A stretch of 64,000 nt of DNA, taken from assembly GCA_963775935.1 (NCBI GenBank), contig CAVZKR010000004.1:496001-560000 (forward strand). The letters run 5' to 3'. The notes under the pieces were generated by a model, which was not told where the DNA came from, made no database searches, and worked only from the letters and a program-made list of their open reading frames with translations. Origin of the DNA: JBBIPA01 sp963775935 (GTDB taxonomy: Bacteria; Chloroflexota; Dehalococcoidia; GIF9; UBA5629). Below are positions 18,113 to 25,237 of the stretch, one piece after another; position 1 is the stretch's first letter, and the number at the start of each line of letters is the position of its first letter. The translations under genes and the position numbers were made by a program.

Positions 18113-18820
18113 ATGAAAATAGATGATTTAATCAAAATGTATGAAGACTACAAAGTGAAATATGGTATGAATGCCTATAGAAAAATTTCCACCCTCTTAG
18201 GTGAGGCAAAGAAATTACACTATAACGACTTTATGAAGAGTAATACGGCTAACAAAGCATTTGCCGAAGGTAGACAACCAGACCATGAACAATCCTGGCG
18301 CGCATTTAAAGGCAAGAACCTCGAAAAACTTGTTATACATATTATTAAAGATGAGGTGACAGCATTAGGTTTAAAAATAGTTGATGGTAACAAGCTAGAA
18401 AGAACTGAAGGGGCTCATCTTACGCAAGAGTTAAGTGAAATTAAGCGCAAGCTACTAGTAGATTACGGTGAATTTGGAGCACATCTGCCTGACGTAGACA
18501 TAGTGATATACCATCCAAAGCTTGGTAAAATTATTGCAGTTATATCAAGCAAGGTTACACTGAGAGAAAGAATTGCCCAAACAGGTTATTGGAAATTAAA
18601 GCTAGAAGCAGATAAGGTCACAAGACATATTAAAGTATATTTTGTTACACCTGACGAGGATAAAACATTAGCCTATAAAGAACCTATGAAAAAAGGCAGG
18701 GCAATAGTTGAAAAAGACTTGGATGGGAGCTACATCCTTTGCGAAAACGAGGTCGAAGAAAGTAATAAAGTTAAGACTTTCGACAAATTTATCAATGATT
18801 TGAAGAACCTCGTGAGTTGA
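18113..18820 (+). CDS. Probable type II restriction endonuclease (BsaWI/CCGG-type)
   Basis: This 235-residue protein lies 38 bp after the methyltransferase gene. It contains PD at 126-127, then SSK at 145-147 and Glu at 152, in the segment IIAVISSKVTLRERIAQT. This resembles the active site of CCGG-cutting endonucleases (PD...SxK...E), especially the BsaWI type; the assignment is from the motif and context. The start ATG at 18113 is preferred over GTG 18089 because gagga stands at 18103-18107. It is AT-rich like its partner. Other nuclease families with the same core cannot be excluded. Confidence 0.65.
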   Translation: MKIDDLIKMYEDYKVKYGMNAYRKISTLLGEAKKLHYNDFMKSNTANKAFAEGRQPDHEQSWRAFKGKNLEKLVIHIIKDEVTALGLKIVDGNKLERTEGAHLTQELSEIKRKLLVDYGEFGAHLPDVDIVIYHPKLGKIIAVISSKVTLRERIAQTGYWKLKLEADKVTRHIKVYFVTPDEDKTLAYKEPMKKGRAIVEKDLDGSYILCENEVEESNKVKTFDKFINDLKNLVS

Positions 18821-18858
18821 GTTCTACAATGATGGGAAAATTTGAAAGAAAGTAATTT

Positions 18859-19074
18859 GTGATTAACGAAATGGACAACGATAAGATAGCATTCATTGTT
18901 ACAGTCGAAGATATACAACAAGAATCTGTTCGTTTGATCGGAAGAAGGCTTAATTGTGATGAACTATATACAGCTAAAAAAGGAATTGAAAGTGGTCTAT
19001 CATTCGATATAGATACTGTTTTCAAGGCTGCAATTGAAGAAGCGGTAGACGTAAACCGGGAAAATAGAGGATAG
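18859..19074 (+). CDS. Small hypothetical protein (71 aa)
   Basis: This is a short, acidic, soluble protein, starting at GTG 18859 or ATG 18871; neither has a strong ribosome-binding site. The text VEDIQQESVRLIGRRLNCDELYTAKKGIESGL contains a predicted helical core. I recognise no family. It shares the AT-rich composition of the restriction-modification genes and follows them by 38 bp, so it may belong to the same unit. Confidence 0.5.
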   Translation: MINEMDNDKIAFIVTVEDIQQESVRLIGRRLNCDELYTAKKGIESGLSFDIDTVFKAAIEEAVDVNRENRG

Positions 19075-19076
19075 GG

Positions 19077-19316
19077 TTGATTGATGCTTGTTACCGCAAA
19101 TCCATAGTACTTTTACTAAAAATTTCTTTGTCTGAGGGTTTTGTAGCTTCATCGGCTACTGCGCATTATGCCGCCATCTGGGCGCGGGATGCCTGTATAA
19201 CGTCTATTGGCGCTAACCTGACCGAAGATAAAAAACTGCTGGAAACCTCTAAAAACACCCTTCTCACACCAGCAAATCTGCAAGCGCCCCAGGAACAAAT
19301 ACCAGCCGTCTATTAG
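19077..19316 (+). pseudogene. 5' fragment of a glycoside hydrolase gene (paralogue of the gene at 23065)
   Basis: This frame encodes about 79 residues that match the N-terminus of the gene at 23065-24321 (HYAAIWARDACITSIGANLTEDKKLLETSKNTL is shared). It stops at a TAG where the full gene continues with WPQHCYWDW, and the homology ends there. A run of 65 bases starting at cgggatgcc is identical in both copies although flanking parts have clearly diverged, which suggests gene conversion. It lies at the edge of the AT-rich island, marking a rearrangement. Confidence 0.85.
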
Positions 19317-19453
19317 CCTCCAGCTCCAGAAGCTGTACTTGTCGCAACTCTAACTTAAAAGGTGATACACTTATTGGAGGCAGGACATTTCCAGTCAAAT
19401 TTATAAGTTTCATTATGCAGTATTCATAAAAAGCGTCATGTGAAGGAGAGACT

Positions 19454-20683
19454 ATGTCTGAGCGTAAAATTGCGGTCACCGGAATGGGAGTTATTACATC
19501 CATCGGGTTGACACTGGAAGAGTTCTGGAACGGCCTTATCAATGGAAAATCCGGCATTGACCGGATTACCGCTTTCGACGTTACCAATTTTCCGGTAAAG
19601 GTTGCAAGTGAGGTGCGGGATTTTAATCCGACAGAATACATGGATATTAAAATAGCCGACCGTAGTGCCAGGTTCAGCCAGTTTGCCATCGCAGCGTCCA
19701 AAATGGCTGTCGAATCATCAGGATTGAACTTTTCTCAGGTGAATCGTGAGCGGGCTGGAGTATGTATCGCCAATACGATTGATGTTGGCAATATCATAGT
19801 TGATCAGGAAAGGCTCGTTAAACGCGGCCCAAAGAGAATCAACCCGCTTTTTATTTCCAAGACAGGTCCCCATGTCGCTGCCGTACAGGTTGGGCTAATG
19901 TTCGGTACAAAAGGTCCGAATTTCAGTGTAAACAGCGCTTGTGCGAGCGGTGCTGAGGCGCTTGCCAGTGCATATGACATGATTAAGCTGGGATATGCGG
20001 ATATCATGCTCGCTGGCGGAACGGATGCGACCATTGTGCCGCTTACTCTGGCAGGCATGTGGATTGTGGGTGCTTTAACAAGGGAGGAAGACCCCGCCAT
20101 GGCTTCCCGTCCTTTTGACCTGAACCGCGGCGGATTCGTATTTGGTGAAGGCGCGGGAATAGTCGTTTTGGAGAGGCTGGAGCATGCGAGAAACAGAGGA
20201 GCGACGATTCTGGCAGAACTTGCCGGAGTTTCCCGTTCCTTCGATGCGTATAGTGAGTCTGCACCTGATTTTCATGTCGAAGCACTTGCAATGCAGAATG
20301 CGCTTATTAATGCCAGTGTAGTGCCAGAAGAAATCGATTATATTAATGCTCATGGCACAGGCACCAGACTCAATGATACCAGTGAGACCCGTGCCATAAA
20401 GGAAGTATTCGGGGAACGGGCGTATAAAATACCAATAAGCTCCAATAAGTCTATGATAGGGCATGTATTAACGGCTGCCGGAGCTATAGAAGCGATTGCC
20501 TCGGTAATGACCATTCGAAACGGCATTATTCCGCCTACGATAAACTATAAGACCCCTGATCCTGAGTGCGACCTCGACTATGTGCCCAATGTGGCGCGGA
20601 AAGCTGATGTGAATACATGCCTTTCAAACTCATTCGGCATGGGCGGGCAGAACTGCTGTCTGGTGCTCAGACGCTGTTCATGA
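19454..20683 (+). CDS. fabF: Beta-ketoacyl-ACP synthase II (FabF-like)
   Basis: This condensing enzyme elongates acyl-ACP with malonyl-ACP in fatty acid synthesis. The 409-residue protein has the thiolase fold with the catalytic Cys in NSACASG (near residue 164), His in NAHGTGT (near 303) and His in IGHVLTAAG (near 340), and the usual C-terminal NSFGMGGQN. gaaggag precedes the ATG at 19454. No other fab gene adjoins it, so it could also serve a special lipid pathway. DegV, a fatty-acid-binding protein, lies next downstream, separated by the IS. Confidence 0.9.
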   Translation: MSERKIAVTGMGVITSIGLTLEEFWNGLINGKSGIDRITAFDVTNFPVKVASEVRDFNPTEYMDIKIADRSARFSQFAIAASKMAVESSGLNFSQVNRERAGVCIANTIDVGNIIVDQERLVKRGPKRINPLFISKTGPHVAAVQVGLMFGTKGPNFSVNSACASGAEALASAYDMIKLGYADIMLAGGTDATIVPLTLAGMWIVGALTREEDPAMASRPFDLNRGGFVFGEGAGIVVLERLEHARNRGATILAELAGVSRSFDAYSESAPDFHVEALAMQNALINASVVPEEIDYINAHGTGTRLNDTSETRAIKEVFGERAYKIPISSNKSMIGHVLTAAGAIEAIASVMTIRNGIIPPTINYKTPDPECDLDYVPNVARKADVNTCLSNSFGMGGQNCCLVLRRCS

Positions 20684-20703
20684 TGTCGGTCACACATAGA
20701 GTA

Positions 20704-20719
20704 AGACATGAATATGTCT
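20704..20719 (+). terminator. Possible weak terminator after fabF
   Basis: AGACAT-GAAT-ATGTCT forms a 6-bp stem 21 bp after the fabF stop. The following run is only gatttt, so termination may be inefficient. Confidence 0.3.
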
Positions 20720-20760
20720 CAGCCAGATTTTAATGAAGGGAAAAAATTGCTAAAAGGATA

Positions 20761-22045
20761 CGTATTGCGTCAAATTAAACTGTTACCGAAGACCTTCTTA
20801 TTGCCTCATAATTCCGGTTACCGAGCCAGGACGCTCTGCTAGCCGCCACAATTTCTCCAGATTGTCGTTTATCTGCTTCAGAAGGAGTACGGGGTTCAAT
20901 CCGTGGTAAGTAGCTGCCAGCGCAGTCTGCTTAGCTTCTGTAAGTATACCTGATTGCACCAAGCGCTGGTAGGGAGTCCGAGCGGTATCATAGACTTTGC
21001 GGACTTTGGCCCCGTGCCTGCTCTTAGACACAAGCTTCATAGTTGGCTGAAAGAAGTTAATGTACAACCGAGCCAGGTCATATACCCTCCCCAGACATTC
21101 AAAAGCGGCTTTAGAGGCATACCGTTCGTATCCCACCAAGCGGCGTACCACATTGCCATTCTTCTGCTCAACGTGACAGCTATCATTCTTCTTGTAGGAA
21201 CGAGACCTCGTGAAGGTGATCTTCTCATCACGGCAATAATTATAGAAGCAGCGGTTAATGAACTCGCTACCGTTGTCCGAGTCTATTCCCAGTAGAGGGA
21301 AGGGAAGATGCTGTCTCATACGGTGTACCGACTGCCGTACCTTCTCTTGCCATTTACCCCACACTGGCAGACATTCCGTCCAGCCGCTGGCAACATCTAC
21401 GGCGCAGAGTGTGTTCAGGTAAAAGCCCTCCACACTCTCCCCGCAGTGAGCTACGAGGTCTGTCTCCATGAATCCAGACTTGTTCTCTTGCCAGTCAGCA
21501 AATGTCCTGATAGGTATACAGCTCTTCAGCAGGCTGCCCGGCCGAGTAGTGGAAAACGATTTCCGACCTCCAATCTTTCGATATGGTCGTAACAATCGGT
21601 CTATAGTGGACGGGCTCATCTGGCAGAGTTGCTCTTCTAGAAAGGCATTTATCCGTTGCTCACCATATCGCCGGAGCACCTTCACCATCTCTGGAAGGAA
21701 AGGCTGAAGACGTTTGGAGCATAGCCGGTCGCTAACTTCCCAGACTGCTTTCAGCATCCCTGCCACATCAGAGGCGTATCTCCTTGGTCGACCGCGTCCT
21801 TTGCTTATCTTGGGCTGGTTTGCTCTGTTTAATAGCCTGATAGCTGCTTTACGGTGCCGACCTGTAACTTGCGTAAATTCGTCCAATATCTTACCTTTTT
21901 CTGCTTTTGACGCCCGTGAGTACCGGAGCCGTAGTGCCTGCACATATTCCAATATACTGCGTCGTGTCACCTTTAACCTCCTTCGGTAACACTAATTTTG
22001 ACGCAACCACTCCATTTTCGGTAACTTTAATTATGAGTCAATGCG
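20761..22045 (-). mobile_element. Insertion sequence, copy B (1285 bp, complete)
   Basis: The element is flanked by the 5-bp direct repeat ggata at 20756-20760 and 22046-22050. It has the same length, ends and double 35-bp terminal motifs as copy A (TTGCGTC at 20765 and TTGCCTC at 20801 on the left end). The transposase-proximal end faces the degV gene. Directly after the right repeat comes TTGTCA, the -35 box of the degV promoter. Near-identity with copy A shows recent transposition. Confidence 0.97.
20798..21970 (-). CDS. IS transposase (copy B), intact
   Basis: This 390-residue DDE transposase has an N-terminal helix-turn-helix-like region (KAAIRLLNRA), a basic GRGRPRRY motif at about 58-65, and the catalytic core D171, D232, E268 (60 and 35 residues apart), followed by FFQPTMKLVSK and a C-terminal tail ending in GIMRQ. 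The GTG start follows aaggagg. It is the best candidate for an active source of copies in this window, including copy A, which has lost the last 43 residues. Confidence 0.93.
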   Translation of the reverse strand: MTRRSILEYVQALRLRYSRASKAEKGKILDEFTQVTGRHRKAAIRLLNRANQPKISKGRGRPRRYASDVAGMLKAVWEVSDRLCSKRLQPFLPEMVKVLRRYGEQRINAFLEEQLCQMSPSTIDRLLRPYRKIGGRKSFSTTRPGSLLKSCIPIRTFADWQENKSGFMETDLVAHCGESVEGFYLNTLCAVDVASGWTECLPVWGKWQEKVRQSVHRMRQHLPFPLLGIDSDNGSEFINRCFYNYCRDEKITFTRSRSYKKNDSCHVEQKNGNVVRRLVGYERYASKAAFECLGRVYDLARLYINFFQPTMKLVSKSRHGAKVRKVYDTARTPYQRLVQSGILTEAKQTALAATYHGLNPVLLLKQINDNLEKLWRLAERPGSVTGIMRQ

Positions 22046-22050
22046 GGATA

Positions 22051-22079
22051 TTGTCAATCTGCCTCACTACCGGTATAAT
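22051..22079 (+). promoter_or_regulatory. Promoter of degV (TTGTCA-17-TATAAT)
   Basis: TTGTCA lies at 22051-22056 and TATAAT at 22074-22079, with a 17-bp spacer. The -35 box begins immediately after the 5-bp target repeat of IS copy B. Confidence 0.85.
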
Positions 22080-22124
22080 TATCTGCTAGTTATTCATATT
22101 CAGTAATACAAACAGGAGAAAGAT

Positions 22125-22964
22125 ATGAGCATTGAAATTGTTACCGTATCGAGTTCAGACATTTCTCAAGAGCTGGCGAAAGAGCTCGGAATAACGGTGA
22201 TACCACATGAAATCGCGTTCGGCGATAAGACGTATACTGATGGGGTGGACATTTTACCTGACGAGTTTTATAAGCGACTGAAAGAAAGTCCTAAAATTCC
22301 TACAACCAGCGCGGTGACCACGGGACCATTTGCCCAGGCATATAACAGGTTGGCAAAAAAGACGAGTGAAATTTTATGTATCGTATTATCATCCGGTCTC
22401 AGCGTTACTCATGATGCTGCTATCAAAGCTAAGGAAGCGGTCGAGAAAAAGAACATTCGTATTGAAGTTATAGAAACACTTGGAGTTGCCGGTGGAGTAG
22501 GACTGATTGTGTTGGAGGCGCTGAAAGCAGTCAAGGCGGGAGAAACACTGGATAAAATTGTAGAGATGGTGAATCGGGATGTGCCCAGATGTTACGTGCG
22601 GATTTGTCTTGATACCCTTAAATATCTTCACAAAGGCGGCAGAATAGGCAAGGTGCAGGCATTAATGGGCTCGATCCTTAATATCAAACCAATACTCGAA
22701 GCACGCGGTGCATTTCATCCCATCGCTAGGGTACGCTCGCATACAAAGGTGCTGGAACACCTTTATGGGTATATCGGCAGCTTTAAAAAGATTAATGCAA
22801 TGGCTCTACAATATACAGATAATAAGCCGAACGTAGAAGCGCTTGCAGACCGTGTGTCGAAATTCTTCCCGCGGGACCAGATACATGTATGGCCGTTGAC
22901 GCCTGTTTGTGGGACGCATGCAGGACCGGGTTCAATAGTAGCTTCAGTTATCGGTGATCTTTAG
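22125..22964 (+). CDS. DegV family protein (fatty-acid-binding, FakB-like)
   Basis: DegV proteins bind a fatty acid in a two-domain fold; in Firmicutes, FakB delivers it to the kinase FakA for phosphorylation. The 279-residue protein has family motifs: VTVSSSDISQEL at the start, IPTTSAVTTGPF near residue 60, LSSGLSVTHDAA near 90, CLDTLKYLHKGGRIGK near 165 and a final TPVCGTHAGPGS with the Gly-His-pocket residues. caggag precedes the ATG. A fakA gene is not in the window. Its neighbour fabF supports a lipid role. Confidence 0.9.
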   Translation: MSIEIVTVSSSDISQELAKELGITVIPHEIAFGDKTYTDGVDILPDEFYKRLKESPKIPTTSAVTTGPFAQAYNRLAKKTSEILCIVLSSGLSVTHDAAIKAKEAVEKKNIRIEVIETLGVAGGVGLIVLEALKAVKAGETLDKIVEMVNRDVPRCYVRICLDTLKYLHKGGRIGKVQALMGSILNIKPILEARGAFHPIARVRSHTKVLEHLYGYIGSFKKINAMALQYTDNKPNVEALADRVSKFFPRDQIHVWPLTPVCGTHAGPGSIVASVIGDL

Positions 22965-23064
22965 CTGTATATTTAAACAGCGGTCTGGTGACTGGGGTCC
23001 ACCTTGATTGATCTTCTCCCCAAAAACTGGTCCACCTATTGGGGGCAGGGCACAGGGGCTTAAA

Positions 23065-24321
23065 TTGTTAGACACCTGCTATCAAAAATCCTTAGAACTT
23101 CTGCGTAAAAACTCCATTCCTGAGGGCTTTATCGCTTCGTCGGCTACAACGCACTATGCTGCCATATGGGCACGGGATGCCTGTATAACGTCTATTGGCG
23201 CTAACCTGACCGAAGATAAAAAACTGCTGGAAACCTCGAAAAACACCCTCGTTACACTCGCCAGGCTACAAGCTCCGCTGGGGCAAATACCCGCCGTCTA
23301 CTGGCCGCAACATTGTTACTGGGACTGGGGCGAAGCTGGAGCCACCGATGCTTCAGCCTGGTTCATCATCGCCGCCTGGCAGTACTACCAGACAACCAGT
23401 GATAAAAGGTTCTTGAAAAAGGTGTACCCCGCTGCCCTCAAAGCCTTCTGCTGGCTGCGCTCGCAGGATGCCAGCAATATCGGGCTTATTGACTCGCCAC
23501 AGGCGGGCGACTGGATGGATTCAACGCTCAACCGCTGCGGTAAGGTGATGTATGTCAACGCCCTGTACTACTGGGCAGCGCTGGCGATGAATGAGCTGGG
23601 ACGGGAAACAGGAGACAATGATCCTCTGATAGATGCCGACGCCCTTAAATTCAAGTTCAACCTGCTCTTCTGGCCTTCTCAGGGCAGCGACTACTCCAAA
23701 CTGCTACAACATGTAGGCTATCCCCCCGCTGCCAAGACTAGCTTTCCCCACCCCTGTTCGGTAGCTGCTTATACCGAAGCGGCAAAAGAACGGCATTTCT
23801 ATATATCCCATGTCAGCTATGGCAGCTTTGCCAATGTCTGCGATGTCCTGGGCAACTCTCTGGCTATACTGCTCAAGCTCGCTGACCGCCAGCAAAGGTC
23901 TTCAATACTGCACTACTTTGCGGGAAAAGAGGTCTCCCAGCCCTATCCAGCAAAATGCCTGGCTGAGCCTGTTACCAAAGGCAATGACCGCTGGGGAATG
24001 CTTAAAAGCAACGTAGAGCCACTTCAAGCTGCCCCCTGGCGTAATCCCCCCTTCGCTTATCACAACGCCGCCGTCTGGCCGTTCGTCGGCGCTTTCTATG
24101 CCATGGCGGCATCGGCATGCGGTCAAACTAACCTGGCGAAAACCGAGCTGACTCGATTAGCCGAGGCTAATAAGCTGGGAACGAAAGATGAATGGAAGTT
24201 CCCGGAATGGATACATGGCAAAACCGGCAAGCCATCGGGCGCCAGCTATCAATCATGGAACGCCGCCACCTATATCATGGCATATAAGTCCATTATAGAA
24301 GGACAAAAGCTTTTTCCTTAG
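23065..24321 (+). CDS. Glycoside hydrolase, amylo-alpha-1,6-glucosidase-like
   Basis: This 418-residue protein has the (alpha/alpha)6-barrel pattern of glycogen-debranching and neutral-invertase-like hydrolases: HYAAIWARDACITSIGA near residue 30, DSPQAGDWMDSTLN near 160, YHNAAVWPFVGAFYAMA near 330 and SYQSWNAATYIMAYKS at the end. Carboxylates in ARDA and GDWMD are likely catalytic. It may trim glycogen or another alpha-glucan; the exact substrate is unknown. The TTG at 23065 is chosen because homology with the fragment at 19077 begins there; the frame is open back to 23008. Confidence 0.75.
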   Translation: MLDTCYQKSLELLRKNSIPEGFIASSATTHYAAIWARDACITSIGANLTEDKKLLETSKNTLVTLARLQAPLGQIPAVYWPQHCYWDWGEAGATDASAWFIIAAWQYYQTTSDKRFLKKVYPAALKAFCWLRSQDASNIGLIDSPQAGDWMDSTLNRCGKVMYVNALYYWAALAMNELGRETGDNDPLIDADALKFKFNLLFWPSQGSDYSKLLQHVGYPPAAKTSFPHPCSVAAYTEAAKERHFYISHVSYGSFANVCDVLGNSLAILLKLADRQQRSSILHYFAGKEVSQPYPAKCLAEPVTKGNDRWGMLKSNVEPLQAAPWRNPPFAYHNAAVWPFVGAFYAMAASACGQTNLAKTELTRLAEANKLGTKDEWKFPEWIHGKTGKPSGASYQSWNAATYIMAYKSIIEGQKLFP

Positions 24322-24359
24322 ATTGGATTGATTCAGGTTTTTCTCCGCCCCTGGCGGAC

Positions 24360-24381
24360 GGGCGGACTTTCAAGTCCGCCC
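24360..24381. repeat. REP-like palindrome
   Basis: GGGCGGACTT-TC-AAGTCCGCCC forms a perfect 10-bp stem with a 2-base loop, followed by cctac rather than a T-run. It has the same design as the pair at 13723-13774. Confidence 0.7.
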
Positions 24382-24482
24382 CTACATTACCAGTGTGAGA
24401 GGCAATCCCTAAAATAATCTTTATTGTATAATAGTCCGAAAAATAAAGGGTAGCCCACACTGCCTTTTCGCATCGAAGAACC

Positions 24483-25181
24483 ATGGCTGAGATACTAGCA
24501 GTTTTCGACCTCGAAGGAACGCTGTGCCAGGGCGGCACGCTTATCTGGAAAGAGTTCCTCAAGAGATGTAATCAGAAACCGGGAGGGATCTTCAGGGTGA
24601 TAGCCCATATCGTCTCCCAGACCCTGCTCAGTTTTCTGCTCAAACTGAGGCTCGTCAGCGACTATAGAAAGCGCTGCAGCGCCATCAAGGGCATGGCTCA
24701 GTTGCTGAAAGGGCTCAGTCAGAACGAGATGAATGAGTTTGCCGCCCTTATTGCCGATAGGGTTATGACAGTGCTCCGCCCCGATATCGTCCACATCCTT
24801 AACGAGCATAAACGGCAAGGGCACAGGGTGATACTGTCTTCGAGCCTGTTCACGCCGCTCATGGAAACGGTAGGGCAGAGGCTGGCAGCAGACCACAGCT
24901 TCGGAACCGGCATGGAAATAAAGAAATCCCGCTATACCGGAAAGGTGACCACGGCAATATGCTTCGACGAACACAGGGTCTCGATGTTAAAAGAATATGT
25001 GCAGCAGTCTGGTATCGAGGTCGACTTCAGTAAGAGCTATGCCTACGGCGATACCAGGTGGGATCAACCAATATTGGCGTTGGTAGGAAACCCAGTGGCA
25101 GTTTACCCCGATGAGTCGCTAAAAGCCTGCGCTCAAAGCCATGGGTGGAAAGTTATAGATTTGATATCCCCCTCACTCTAA
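24483..25181 (+). CDS. HAD-family phosphatase (phosphoserine phosphatase-like)
   Basis: This 232-residue hydrolase belongs to the HAD-IB group. The nucleophile motif is FDLEGTL at residues 8-14 (Asp9), the second motif LSSSLFT near 120, and the metal-binding motif AYGDTRWDQPIL near 190. A cap domain lies between. Motif I has Glu where most members have Asp (DxDGT), which might affect acid-base catalysis. The substrate is unknown. It starts shortly after a gaagaacc stretch and ends facing carB. Confidence 0.85.
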   Translation: MAEILAVFDLEGTLCQGGTLIWKEFLKRCNQKPGGIFRVIAHIVSQTLLSFLLKLRLVSDYRKRCSAIKGMAQLLKGLSQNEMNEFAALIADRVMTVLRPDIVHILNEHKRQGHRVILSSSLFTPLMETVGQRLAADHSFGTGMEIKKSRYTGKVTTAICFDEHRVSMLKEYVQQSGIEVDFSKSYAYGDTRWDQPILALVGNPVAVYPDESLKACAQSHGWKVIDLISPSL

Positions 25182-25237
25182 CTCTCTACCGCCAGGGGAG
25201 AGAGAACTTTCATTGCTTCGGAATCCACAAACGATGC

